A program made the position numbers and the translations under genes. A DNA stretch of 64,000 nucleotides, from positions 7,131 through 71,130 of the forward strand of contig DASPLX010000049.1 of the NCBI GenBank assembly GCA_035627375.1. The letters run 5' to 3'. Position 1 is the stretch's first letter, and every line of letters starts with the position of its first letter. The DNA is from DASPLX01 sp035627375 (GTDB lineage Bacteria; Pseudomonadota; Gammaproteobacteria; Burkholderiales; Burkholderiaceae_D). The notes beneath the pieces are model-generated. The model had not been told where the DNA came from, made no database searches, and saw nothing but the letters and a program-made list of their open reading frames with translations. Positions 25,910 to 34,465 of this stretch are shown piece after piece.

Positions 25910-27004
25910 TCAGGCAAGAAGGGTATCCAGGCTTGCCGGGGTAAGTTCGGGGCAAACGGTGGCCGGGCTTTGCGCGGTCAAGGCGGCAAGCGTCAGACCG
26001 CGCCGGCAGGCGAGCGCGAGATCGTGATCGTCGTGATAGAGCGACCAGCATGCGGCCGCGGCAAACGCGTCGCCGGCGCCGGTGACATCGGTCACCGCCA
26101 CGGCCGGCGCAGGCAACTCGGCCACGCCATCGGGCGTCGTGTACAGCGCGCCGTCCTCGCCGCGCGTGACGATCACGTCGCGCACGCCGTCGTGCTGCAA
26201 GGCGCGGCATGCCTTGGCGATCTTCGCCGCGGTCGATAGCTTGGCGCCGGCGCGCGCCTCCAATTCGCCGAGATTGAGGATCAGCAAGCGCAAGCCCGTG
26301 AGATCGGCCGGCAGGCGCGTCATCTTCGGTTGCGAGACGGCGACCAGGACCAGCGGCGCGTGGCCGCGGCGCGCGTCGTCGAGCAACAGGCGCACGCTGT
26401 CCTGCGGCAGGTTCAGATCCGCGACCGTCAACGCGGCGGCGGCGCGCTGCGCCTGACGACTGACGAGGAACTCCGGCGTCAGGGCATCGCACAAGGCCAT
26501 GTGGGCGAGCGCCAGCATCATCTCCCCCCCGGCGTCGAGCACAGCCGTATAACTTCCCGTCGCCGCGCCCGCCACCTGCAGACTGCCGCGCGGATCGATG
26601 CCGGACGCTTCGGCATGGGCCAGCATGGCGCGGCCGGAAGCGTCGTCGCCAACCGCCGTCAAGAGCGCGGTCGGGGCACCCAGGCGCGCCAGGTTTTCCG
26701 CGATATTGCGCGCCACGCCGCCGAAGCTCTCGTGCTGGCTGACCGGATTCGAGGTATGCATCCGCAGCCGGTCGAGCGTACGCAGCTTGCGGTCCACATT
26801 GGCGCCGCCGATGCAAAGAACGGGACGGCTGTTCGGAAACACATAGGCCCGTCCGAGCAGACGCTTCTCGCGTATCAGGCCGGCGATATGCCCGGCCACC
26901 GCCGAGCGCGACAAGCCGAGCCGGTCCGCCAATTCCTGCTGGGAAATGAAAGGATGGGCGCGGATCAGCTGGTAAAGCTGGTCTTTCTTGGATGCTTCCG
27001 TCAT
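25910..27004 (-). CDS. Winged-helix/PfkB carbohydrate kinase fusion (probable pseudouridine kinase)
   Basis: A 364-residue fusion. Residues 1-60 are a helix-turn-helix (QLYQLIRAHPFISQQELADR, LGLSRSAVAGHIAGLIRE). From about residue 60 a PfkB kinase starts (VLCIGGANVDRKLRTL). SFGGVARNIAENLARLGA is the substrate lid/NGG-like region, and VTDVTGAGDAFAAAACWS contains the catalytic Asp and anion hole. The arrangement is that of E. coli YeiI. Pairing with psuG points to pseudouridine phosphorylation with built-in transcriptional control. ATG 27004 is chosen by homology; ATG 27025 is possible and neither has a good ribosome site. Confidence 0.88.
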   Translation of the reverse strand: MTEASKKDQLYQLIRAHPFISQQELADRLGLSRSAVAGHIAGLIREKRLLGRAYVFPNSRPVLCIGGANVDRKLRTLDRLRMHTSNPVSQHESFGGVARNIAENLARLGAPTALLTAVGDDASGRAMLAHAEASGIDPRGSLQVAGAATGSYTAVLDAGGEMMLALAHMALCDALTPEFLVSRQAQRAAAALTVADLNLPQDSVRLLLDDARRGHAPLVLVAVSQPKMTRLPADLTGLRLLILNLGELEARAGAKLSTAAKIAKACRALQHDGVRDVIVTRGEDGALYTTPDGVAELPAPAVAVTDVTGAGDAFAAAACWSLYHDDHDLALACRRGLTLAALTAQSPATVCPELTPASLDTLLA

Positions 27005-27022
27005 GGGAAAACCGTCATCAAA

Positions 27023-27048
27023 CATTTGTTCACAACAATAAACAAATG
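27023..27048. promoter_or_regulatory. Inverted repeat, candidate operator of the kinase-psuG unit
   Basis: CATTTGTT (27023-27030) and AACAAATG (27041-27048) form a perfect 8-bp inverted repeat with a 10-bp AT-rich spacer, about 20-45 bp before the kinase ATG at 27004. Dyad size suits a dimeric winged-helix protein. Because the first gene itself encodes such a domain, autoregulation is the simplest reading, but binding has not been shown. Confidence 0.55.
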
Positions 27049-27120
27049 CCCAATCCACGTCAACCGCAAGCCGTGGCGCCTGAAAACGTGCGCATGACAG
27101 CGGCGATATGGACGCACCAA

Positions 27121-27145
27121 TAAAAAAGGCGCACCGCAGTGCGCC
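27121..27145 (-). terminator. Rho-independent terminator after apt
   Basis: On the minus strand GGCGCAC (27145-27139), loop TGCG, GTGCGCC (27134-27128), then TTTTTTA. It lies 28 bp beyond the apt stop and upstream of the kinase-psuG unit, so that unit needs its own promoter. Confidence 0.85.
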
Positions 27146-27172
27146 CGTACCGGCCCGAACGGGAACGTCGTA

Positions 27173-27703
27173 TCAGCTCTCGTCGGTGAATTCGCACAAC
27201 GCGAACACCTTGCGGCCGTCGTCTTCCAGGCGCTTGCGGCCGCCCACATAGGGAAGATCGATGACGAACACGCATTCGACGACTTCGCCGCCGCCCTCTT
27301 CGATCAGCGAGCACGCGGCTTGGGCGGTGCCGCCGGTGGCGATCAGGTCGTCCACCAGCAGGACGCGGTCGCCCTTCGATACCGCATCGACATGCATCTC
27401 GATGCGGTCGGTGCCGTATTCGAGTTCGTATTCATGGCCGATGGTTTCCGACGGCAGCTTGCCGGCCTTGCGGATCGGCACGAAACCGACGCCCAGTTGC
27501 AACGCCAGCGGCGCGCCGATGATGAAGCCGCGCGATTCGATGCCCGCGACGCGGTCGATCTTCATGTCCTTGTAGCGTCCGGCGAGTTCGTTGATGGCGC
27601 GCCCGAATCCGGCCGGATCCTTCAGGAGCGTCGTGATGTCGCGAAACATGATCCCCTGCTTCGGATAGTGGGGAACGGTGCGGATAAGCGATTTGATCGG
27701 CAT
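27173..27703 (-). CDS. apt: Adenine phosphoribosyltransferase
   Basis: A 176-residue purine salvage enzyme (adenine + PRPP to AMP). Landmarks are VPHYPKQGIMFRDITTLLKD, AGIESRGFIIGAPLALQLG and the PRPP loop VLLVDDLIATGGTAQAA. ATG 27703 has GGAG seven bases upstream; the longer in-frame extension is Arg/Ser-rich and lacks support. It follows the LacI regulator by 121 bp, and a TACAAT hexamer in that gap may be its own -10. It is a logical partner of the nucleoside hydrolase, which releases free bases. Confidence 0.96.
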   Translation of the reverse strand: MPIKSLIRTVPHYPKQGIMFRDITTLLKDPAGFGRAINELAGRYKDMKIDRVAGIESRGFIIGAPLALQLGVGFVPIRKAGKLPSETIGHEYELEYGTDRIEMHVDAVSKGDRVLLVDDLIATGGTAQAACSLIEEGGGEVVECVFVIDLPYVGGRKRLEDDGRKVFALCEFTDES

Positions 27704-27824
27704 GAAAAACTCCTTGGTTAGTAATGCCGGCCGCCGCAAGCTGCGCCGCTGCCGGAGCGCAGGCGAGATTGTAGCCGCTTGCCGAGAAAAATAGCGGCTC
27801 TCGCTCAAAAAAGTTATGAAAAAA

Positions 27825-28829
27825 CTATGCCGCGGGCGCCGCGGTCGACTTGCGCACCACCAAGGTCGGTTGCAACAGCTCCCGGCGCGGCGGCGCCTCG
27901 CCGTCGTTGATGCGTTCGACCAGGGCGCGCGCCGTCAGCGCACCGATTTCGCGCTTGGGCTGGCGAATCGTGGTCAGCGGCGGATTGCAATACGATGCCA
28001 GGGCGATGTCGTCATAGCCGACCACCGACAAGTCGTCCGGCACGCGTACGCGCAGCGCTTCGGCGGCGCAGATGCCGCCGATCGCCATCAAGTCGTTGCC
28101 GGCGAAGACCGCCGTCGGCCGGGTGCGCTGGGCCAGCAATTTGCCGAAAGCGTCGAACCCGCCCTTGCTCGTGAAATCGGCATGCACGACATGATCGGCG
28201 CGCGCCTTGATGCGCGCCTCGCGCAAGGCGCGCCGGTAGCCGGCCACGCGGGCGCTGGAAGACAGCAGATCCTGCGGGCCGGAAACGCAGGCGATATCGC
28301 GATGGCCGAGATCGATCAGGTATTTCGTCGCCAGATAGCCCGCCTGTTCGTGGTCGGTTTCGACGAAATCCGCGGCCACGCCCGGCAGCTCGCGATCGAC
28401 CAGCACCTTCGGAATGCTCTCGTCCGAGAGCAACTGGATCAATTCGCGGTCCGAGCCGGACGACACCAGGATCAGGCCGTCGATGCGCTTTTCCATCAGG
28501 ACGCGGACGTAGGCGACCTGCTTCTTGGGATCGTCGTAGGAATTGCAGAGGATGATGCTGTAGCCGAGCGAGAACGCGGCATCCTCGATGCCTTGGATCA
28601 GTTCCGCGAAATACGGGTTGGAACTGTTCGGCACCAGCATGCCGAGGGTGTGCGTCTTGTCGTTCTTGAGGCTGCGGGCGACCGCGCTCGGAATGTAATG
28701 CAATTCCTGGATCACGGCGCGCACCCGCTCCTGCACTTCCTTGCTCACCACGCGGGTTTCGTTGATCACGTGGGAAACGGTGGTCGTCGACACGCCGGCC
28801 TTCTCCGCCACCTGTTTCATTGTCGCCAT
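27825..28829 (-). CDS. LacI-family transcriptional regulator of the nucleoside/ribose operon
   Basis: A 334-residue repressor. The LacI helix-turn-helix and hinge are TMKQVAEKAGVSTTTVSHVI and IPSAVARSLKNDKTHTLGML. The rest is a periplasmic-binding-protein-like effector domain with SNPYFAELIQGIEDAAF, VDRELPGVAADFVETDHEQA and the C-terminal core VPDDLSVVGYDDIALASY. It resembles RbsR/PurR-type members. It lies 28 bp after the oxygenase as the last gene of the rbsK operon. The three GCAAACGTTTGC palindromes at the rbsK promoter fit a protein of this family. The effector could be ribose or a nucleobase. Confidence 0.92.
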   Translation of the reverse strand: MATMKQVAEKAGVSTTTVSHVINETRVVSKEVQERVRAVIQELHYIPSAVARSLKNDKTHTLGMLVPNSSNPYFAELIQGIEDAAFSLGYSIILCNSYDDPKKQVAYVRVLMEKRIDGLILVSSGSDRELIQLLSDESIPKVLVDRELPGVAADFVETDHEQAGYLATKYLIDLGHRDIACVSGPQDLLSSSARVAGYRRALREARIKARADHVVHADFTSKGGFDAFGKLLAQRTRPTAVFAGNDLMAIGGICAAEALRVRVPDDLSVVGYDDIALASYCNPPLTTIRQPKREIGALTARALVERINDGEAPPRRELLQPTLVVRKSTAAPAA

Positions 28830-28857
28830 AGCTGCTTTCTCTTCCGGCTCCGGATCG

Positions 28858-29709
28858 TTACGCCGCCTTGCTCTTGACCCCGAGCTCGACCAGGCGTTCT
28901 TCGAGATAGCTGTCCGCGGTGTACCGTTCGGACAGCACGACGTCGGGCCGCGGATGCAGGAACAGCGGCAGCGAGACGCGCGATTTCCTCGCTTCCTCGC
29001 CGCTCGGATTGAGGACGCGATGCTGGGTCGAGGGATAGTAGCCGCCGGAAGCCTCGTCGAGCATGTCGCCGATGTTGACGATCAGCATGCCGAAATCGCA
29101 GGGCACGTCATGCCATTGCTGGTCCTTGCCGAGCACCTGCAGGCCCGCTTGCGTCGCGGCCGGCAGGATGGTCAGCAGATTGATGTCGCCATGGGCGGCG
29201 GCGCGCACCGCGCCAGGTTCCTCGTCGCCTTGCAGCGGCGGATAATGCAGCACGCGCAGCAGCGTCTGTTCGCTGCCTTCGATCATCTTCGGCAGCGGCA
29301 TCGAATACTTCGCCTTCACTTCCGCCGGCGAGTTTTCCTCGACCCAGCGCAACAGCTCGCCGGCGAAGGCCGAGCCCTCGTCATAGTAGCGGCGCGCCGC
29401 GTCCGACACTTCCGCCGGATAGCGGCCGTGCGGATAGATGTGGTAGTACTCCTTCAGGTCGCGCTTCGTGAAACCCTTCGCCGTCTCCGAGATCTTGGGC
29501 GAGAAATAGCCGTCCTGGTTGGCGGGATCGAAAGCGTATTTGTGCTTGGCGTCGGTGTGGAAGAACGCCAGCCATTCCCCATAGATCTGCTCGAGCGTGG
29601 CTTGCGACAGGGGATGATTGGTCAGGACGCCGAAGCCCGTCTCGTGCAGGCTTTCGGAAAACAGCCGCGGCGCATCGGGGCTGCGATAGTCGACCGGCGT
29701 GATAAGCAT
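28858..29709 (-). CDS. Fe(II)/2-oxoglutarate-dependent oxygenase, isopenicillin N synthase-like family
   Basis: A 283-residue single-domain oxygenase. The iron triad is H173-G-D175 in RAAAHGDINLLTIL and H230 in STQHRVLNP. The 2-oxoglutarate carboxylate site is R244-V-S246. An N-terminal FGVLTNHPLSQATLEQIYGE and the GGYYPSTQH loop complete the IPNS-like fold. It lies 9 bp after the nucleoside hydrolase and 28 bp before the lacI gene, inside a ribonucleoside uptake and breakdown operon. This context suggests oxidation of a nucleoside or base (for example hydroxylation or oxidative demethylation). The substrate is not known from sequence. Confidence 0.9.
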   Translation of the reverse strand: MLITPVDYRSPDAPRLFSESLHETGFGVLTNHPLSQATLEQIYGEWLAFFHTDAKHKYAFDPANQDGYFSPKISETAKGFTKRDLKEYYHIYPHGRYPAEVSDAARRYYDEGSAFAGELLRWVEENSPAEVKAKYSMPLPKMIEGSEQTLLRVLHYPPLQGDEEPGAVRAAAHGDINLLTILPAATQAGLQVLGKDQQWHDVPCDFGMLIVNIGDMLDEASGGYYPSTQHRVLNPSGEEARKSRVSLPLFLHPRPDVVLSERYTADSYLEERLVELGVKSKAA

Positions 29710-29718
29710 GAGGCCTCC

Positions 29719-30714
29719 TTACTTGACGAGTGCGGGGCGCAGCCAGTCGCTGCGCAAGGTACGTTCGATCAGGCCGCGGCAGGCGGCGGCGTCGACTTCC
29801 AGGCAGACCCGCGTCTCCGGCCTGTCCTTTTCCCAGCCCGGCTGCGGATAATGCAAGCCGCCGTGGCGGTCCATCATGGTCTGGCCGTTGCCGACGCCTT
29901 CCTTGGCGACGCGCACGCGGCCGCTGCGGGTCTTGAACAGTTCCGGCGCCACCAGCCAGACGAAGGCGAGCACGTCGTGGCCGAAGCAGCCGTGGCCGAG
30001 CTCCGGCCGGATGCCGCTATAGAAATCGCTGTAGAACATGACCGCGTGGTACAGCGTGTCGGTCGCGATATGCTTGTGCTGCTCCGCCAGCTCCTTGAAG
30101 AAGGACGACGGCAGCACCACGCGATGCGTGACGTCCAGGCCGACCATGGTCAGGTCCCAGCCGGCCGTGAACACGAGATCGGCGGCGTCCGGATCGTTCC
30201 AGACGTTGGCTTCGGCGACCGGCGAGACGTTGCCGGGTTCGATCACGGTGCCGGCCATCAAGACGACTTGCTTCAGCAGCTTCGGCAATTCCGGTTCGAG
30301 CTTCAGCGCCAGGCCGAGATTGGCTTCCGGGCCGACCGCCACCAGCGTGATTTCGCCGGGATAGGCGCGCGCCATCTTCACGATGTATTCGGCGCCGCTC
30401 ATCGGCTCCGGCGCGCCGCGCACCTGGGCGCGCGACGGCAGGTTGCCGAGGCCGTCGGCGCCGTGGATGAATGCCGGCGGCATGCCCGGCGCCTTGGCCA
30501 GCGGAATCGCGGCGCCGTGCGCGACCGGCGTCTCGCGACCGGCGATGCGGGTCAGGTAAATCGCGTTCTCGGTCGCCTGCTGCGCGGTCACATTGCCGAA
30601 GGTCGTCGTGATGCCGAGCACTTCGATATCCGGATGCGCCAGCGCGAAGTACAACGCCATCGCGTCATCGACACCGGGATCGGTGTCGAAAATCACCTTG
30701 TGTTTTGCCTGCAT
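29719..30714 (-). CDS. Nucleoside hydrolase (IU-nucleoside hydrolase family)
   Basis: A 331-residue N-ribohydrolase that splits ribonucleosides to base and ribose. The calcium- and ribose-binding aspartates sit in VIFDTDPGVDDAMAL (D10, D12, D16, D17). GITTTFGNVTAQQATENAI, HGADGLGN and GNVSPVAEANVWNDPDAADLV are the other family motifs. Free ribose would then be taken by rbsK of the same operon and adenine by apt. VGPEANLG replaces the common VGPLTNLA. No signal peptide is present, so it is cytoplasmic. Confidence 0.93.
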   Translation of the reverse strand: MQAKHKVIFDTDPGVDDAMALYFALAHPDIEVLGITTTFGNVTAQQATENAIYLTRIAGRETPVAHGAAIPLAKAPGMPPAFIHGADGLGNLPSRAQVRGAPEPMSGAEYIVKMARAYPGEITLVAVGPEANLGLALKLEPELPKLLKQVVLMAGTVIEPGNVSPVAEANVWNDPDAADLVFTAGWDLTMVGLDVTHRVVLPSSFFKELAEQHKHIATDTLYHAVMFYSDFYSGIRPELGHGCFGHDVLAFVWLVAPELFKTRSGRVRVAKEGVGNGQTMMDRHGGLHYPQPGWEKDRPETRVCLEVDAAACRGLIERTLRSDWLRPALVK

Positions 30715-30772
30715 ATCATCCTCTCAAAATGCGGAACGGCCGCCCGCAGCGGCGCGGCAGCTCCAGTCCCAA

Positions 30773-31747
30773 TCAACGCGATTTCACGAACGGCACGCCG
30801 ATCGCCTTCGGCGCCACCGACTTCGCCATGAAGCCGGCCAATACGATCACGGTCACAACATACGGAATCATCTGGATCAAGGAGCCCGGAATCTTGCCGA
30901 CGCCCGGGATCTCCACGCCTTCGATCTGGATCTGCAATGCCGCGAAGAAACCGAACATCAGGCAGCCGAGCGCGGTATGCAGCGGCCGCCAGTTGCCGAA
31001 CACGAGCGCCGTCAACGCCAGGAAGCCGTTGCCGGCCGACATGTCGCGCAGGAAGAAGCCGCTCTGCACGATCGCCAGGTAGGCGCCGGAGAAGGAGCAC
31101 AGCACGCCGCCGCACAGCATCGCCAGATAACGCGTGCGCTCGACATGGATGCCGGCGGCGTCGGCCGCGTGCGGATTCTCGCCGACTGCGCGCAGGCGCA
31201 GGCCGAAGCGGCTGTGATACACGATCCAGTGCACGAGCGGAATCAGCGCGAAGGCGAGATAGACGAGTATCGTATGTCCGCCGATCAGGCTGCCGTACAG
31301 CCAACCGAGCACCGGCACGTCGGCCAGGGCCTGGGCACCGGGCAGCACGATCTCGTGCAGACGCGCCTCGCCGAGATCGGGCGTGCGGCCGCCCTGTTGG
31401 AAGAAGAATTGCGCGAGCACGAAAGTCAAGCCGCTCAAGGCGATGTTGATCGCGATGCCGCACACCAGTTGATTGCCCTTCTGGGTGATGCTGACATAAC
31501 CCTGCACGGCGGACAGCAGCACGGAGATGCCGATGCCGGCCAGGATGCCGAACCACACGTTCTGGGTCGCGAACGCGACCGCCGCGGAGACGAAGGCGCT
31601 AGCCAGCATCTTGCCCTCCAGCGCCAGGTCGACCACGCCGCTGCGCTCGGAAAACAAGCCGGCCATGGCGGCGAAAATCAGCACCGGCGCGTTGCGCACG
31701 GTCGCGACGAGGATGCTCGCGAAATTCAGATCGTCGAAGAAGCTCAT
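30773..31747 (-). CDS. ABC transporter permease, nucleoside/BMP type (second permease)
   Basis: A 324-residue inner-membrane permease of the BPD-type ABC importers that pair with BMP-family binding proteins (YufQ/NupQ-like). It has eight to ten hydrophobic segments. LFSERSGVVDLALEGKMLAS near the start and GENPHAADAAGIHVERTRYL (the cytoplasmic coupling loop) are characteristic. It starts at ATG 31747, overlapping the stop of the first permease as ATGA. The longer in-frame extension would lie within that gene. The nucleoside hydrolase follows 58 bp later. Confidence 0.92.
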   Translation of the reverse strand: MSFFDDLNFASILVATVRNAPVLIFAAMAGLFSERSGVVDLALEGKMLASAFVSAAVAFATQNVWFGILAGIGISVLLSAVQGYVSITQKGNQLVCGIAINIALSGLTFVLAQFFFQQGGRTPDLGEARLHEIVLPGAQALADVPVLGWLYGSLIGGHTILVYLAFALIPLVHWIVYHSRFGLRLRAVGENPHAADAAGIHVERTRYLAMLCGGVLCSFSGAYLAIVQSGFFLRDMSAGNGFLALTALVFGNWRPLHTALGCLMFGFFAALQIQIEGVEIPGVGKIPGSLIQMIPYVVTVIVLAGFMAKSVAPKAIGVPFVKSR

Positions 31748-32826
31748 GCCTTCCGTCCCTTCAGCAAGGCTGCCAGCGCCGGCGCGTACAGGTTTTCCAT
31801 CGCGCCGCAGAACAGGATGATCAGCCCCTGGATGAAGATGAAAGTTTCGGGCGGGATGTTCGATTTCTCGAGCGACAGGTCGAAGCCGCCCTGGATCAGC
31901 GCGCCGAACAGGATCGACGACAACAGGATGCCGAGCGGATGGCGGCGCCCCATCAAGGCGATCGCGATGCCGATGAATCCGGCGCCGCCGGTGAAATTGA
32001 GCGCCATGTAATGGGTCGAGCCCATGAGCGAGTTGACCGAAGCCAGGCCGGCCAGCGCGCCCGAGATCAGCATCGCGACGATGATGGTCTTGGCGATCGA
32101 CACGCCTGCGTAATGCGCCGCATGCGGATTCAAGCCGGCCGCGCGCAGCTTGTAGCCCCACGAGGTGCGCCATACGGCAAGACCGTAGACCGCCAGCGCC
32201 AGCAGCGCGAGCAGGAAACTGATGTTGAGCGGCGTATCGCCCAGCACCGGCAGGATGCCGCTCAGTTTCGGCAGCCAGGCGGATTCGGCGAACAGGCGGC
32301 TCGCCGGGCGTTGCTCGCCGACCGGGATCAGGAAACTCACGATCAGCCAGTTCATCAAACTGGCGGCGATGAAGTTGAACATGATCGTCGTCACGACGAT
32401 ATGGCTGCCGCGCCTCGCCTGCAGATAGCCGGGCAGCCATGCCCACAGCGCGCCGAACAGGGCGGCGCCGGCGATCGCGGCCGGCACCATCAGCCAGCCC
32501 GGCAGCGCGGCATCGAGCGCCAGCACGGCGAGAGTGAGACCGAGGCCGCCGATATACATCTGGCCTTCGGAGCCGATATTGAACAAGCCGGCCTGCATCG
32601 CGATCGACACCGACAATCCGGTGAAGATGAAGGTGCTGGCGTAGAACAGCGTATAGCCGAGCCCCTCCGGATTCAGCACCGCGCTATTGACCAGGATGGC
32701 CAGCGATTCGACCGGGCTTTCGCCGAGCAGATAAATGACCAGCCCGGCCACCAGCAGGGCCGAGACGAGATTCAGGACCGGCAGCGCAATCGCGGTGGCC
32801 CAGCGCGGCAATTCGTTCGCGCTCAT
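31744..32826 (-). CDS. ABC transporter permease, nucleoside/BMP type (first permease)
   Basis: A 360-residue permease with about ten membrane segments, of the YufP/NupP type. SIAMQAGLFNIGSEGQMYIG and LRAAGLNPHAAHYAGVSIAK (EAA-like coupling loop) identify the family. The two permeases form a heterodimeric channel for nucleosides. Its ATG overlaps the ATPase stop and its stop overlaps the second permease start, both as ATGA, so ATPase and permeases are translationally chained. Confidence 0.93.
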   Translation of the reverse strand: MSANELPRWATAIALPVLNLVSALLVAGLVIYLLGESPVESLAILVNSAVLNPEGLGYTLFYASTFIFTGLSVSIAMQAGLFNIGSEGQMYIGGLGLTLAVLALDAALPGWLMVPAAIAGAALFGALWAWLPGYLQARRGSHIVVTTIMFNFIAASLMNWLIVSFLIPVGEQRPASRLFAESAWLPKLSGILPVLGDTPLNISFLLALLALAVYGLAVWRTSWGYKLRAAGLNPHAAHYAGVSIAKTIIVAMLISGALAGLASVNSLMGSTHYMALNFTGGAGFIGIAIALMGRRHPLGILLSSILFGALIQGGFDLSLEKSNIPPETFIFIQGLIILFCGAMENLYAPALAALLKGRKA

Positions 32827-34400
32827 GATTTATGCATGCCTCCCATCATCAGACCGATCTTCGTCGTGTCGAATTCGTCGATCTTCAATTCGCCCGTGAT
32901 ACGGCCGCCGGACATGACGAGGATACGGTCGGCCAGCGAGCGCACTTCCTCGAGTTCGACAGACACCAGCAGGATCGCGACGCCCGCATCGCGCAGCGCC
33001 AGCAATTGCGCGTGGATGCTTTCGATGGTGCCAATGTCGACGCCGCGGGTCGGCTGGCCGACCAGCATCAGCTTCGGCGCCGCCGCGATTTCGCGCGCGA
33101 TCACGACCTTCTGCTGATTGCCGCCGGACAGCAGCGCGATGCGCAGGTCCGGATCGGCCGGGCGCACGTCGAACTTCTTGAGCAATTCGGTGCAGCGCTC
33201 CATGACGGCCTTGAAATCCAGCAAGCCGAACTTGCGCGGGGCTTGATCCTGGTAGCCGAAGATCGTGTTGTGCATGACCGAGAAATCCTTGATCACGCCG
33301 TCGCGCAGGCGGTCTTCCGGCACATGGGCGATGCCGAGACGGCGGAACTCCGCCGGCAAGCCGTCGGCATCATGGCGCTGACGGAGCGGCAACTCCTTGC
33401 CGAGAAAATCGATCTTGCCCGAGGTCGGCAGGCGCATGCCGGCCAGGATTTCCATCAATTCCGACTGGCCGTTGCCGGATACGCCGGCGATCGCCACGAT
33501 CTCGCCGGCGCGCACTTCGAAGTTCACATCGGTGAGCAGACCGACATTCTGCCGGTTGCGCAGGTTCAGCCCCGCGACTTCCAATACCGCCGCTCCCGGC
33601 CGATACGGGGCGCGCGGCAATTCCGTCTGGATCGGCCGGCCGACCATCATGCTGGCCAACTGCTCCTTGTCGGTCTTGGCCGTCTCGACCGTGCCGATGG
33701 CGCGGCCGCCGCGCATGACCGTCACGTTGTCGGTGATGTCGAGGATTTCCTGCAGCTTGTGGCTGATCAGGATGACGGTCTTGCCCTGCTGCTTGAACAG
33801 GCGCAGCACGTCGAACAAGGCTTCGGTTTCCTGGGCGGTCAGGACGGCGGTCGGCTCGTCGAGGATCAGGATGTCGGCGCTGTGGTAAATCTGCTTGAGG
33901 ATCTCGACGCGCTGTTGCACGCCGACCGACAACTCCTCGATGCGCGCATGCAGGTCGACTTCGAGCGAATACGTTTCGCAGATCGACTTGAGTTTCGCCT
34001 CAGCCGCGGCACGATGGCCGGCCAGGCGGAATCCGCCTTCGTTGCCGAGCATGACGTTGTCGAGCACCGACAGGTTGTCGACCAGCATGAAATGCTGGTG
34101 CACCATGCCGATGCCGAGCTTGATCGCGTCCTGGCTGCTGCGGATCTTGCGTTCCTGGCCGTCGAGCAGGATTTGTCCGCTCTCGGCCTGGTAATAGCCG
34201 TACAGGATGCTCATCAGCGTCGACTTGCCGGCGCCGTTCTCGCCGATCAGGCCGTGAATCGAACCATTGGGAATGCCGAAGCTCACTTCGGCGTTCGCCT
34301 GGACGGCGCCGAAGCGTTTGCATATCTGCCGGAATTCGACTGCTGCTTGCATATGGATTCGCTCTCCCGTCGCCGGGCGCGGAAGAAATTCGTCGATCAT
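32823..34400 (-). CDS. ABC transporter ATP-binding protein, nucleoside/BMP type (duplicated ATPase)
   Basis: A 525-residue protein with two fused ATPase domains. The first has a full Walker A (LIGENGAGKSTLMSILYG), signature LSVGVQQRVEILK and Walker B ILILDEPTAVL. The second is degenerate, with AIAGVSGNGQSELMEIL, LSGGNQQKVVIARE and MLVGQPTRGVDIG in place of a standard Walker B. This is usual for sugar and nucleoside ATPases of the RbsA/YufO kind. ATG 34400 has GGAGG nine bases upstream. ATG 34352 (MQAAVEFRQICKRFG) is nearer the family start and also plausible. Confidence 0.93.
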   Translation of the reverse strand: MIDEFLPRPATGERIHMQAAVEFRQICKRFGAVQANAEVSFGIPNGSIHGLIGENGAGKSTLMSILYGYYQAESGQILLDGQERKIRSSQDAIKLGIGMVHQHFMLVDNLSVLDNVMLGNEGGFRLAGHRAAAEAKLKSICETYSLEVDLHARIEELSVGVQQRVEILKQIYHSADILILDEPTAVLTAQETEALFDVLRLFKQQGKTVILISHKLQEILDITDNVTVMRGGRAIGTVETAKTDKEQLASMMVGRPIQTELPRAPYRPGAAVLEVAGLNLRNRQNVGLLTDVNFEVRAGEIVAIAGVSGNGQSELMEILAGMRLPTSGKIDFLGKELPLRQRHDADGLPAEFRRLGIAHVPEDRLRDGVIKDFSVMHNTIFGYQDQAPRKFGLLDFKAVMERCTELLKKFDVRPADPDLRIALLSGGNQQKVVIAREIAAAPKLMLVGQPTRGVDIGTIESIHAQLLALRDAGVAILLVSVELEEVRSLADRILVMSGGRITGELKIDEFDTTKIGLMMGGMHKS

Positions 34401-34465
34401 TGGGCCGCGCCTCCGAGCCGAACCGGTCAGGCCGGACCGCGGGGCGCGGAGCGGTTCGGATTAAT

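Noticed and set aside
28741..30831. 696-codon plus-strand frame opposite the oxygenase and nucleoside hydrolase
   Set aside because: Antisense shadow: the minus strand carries complete enzymes with catalytic motifs, while this frame has none.
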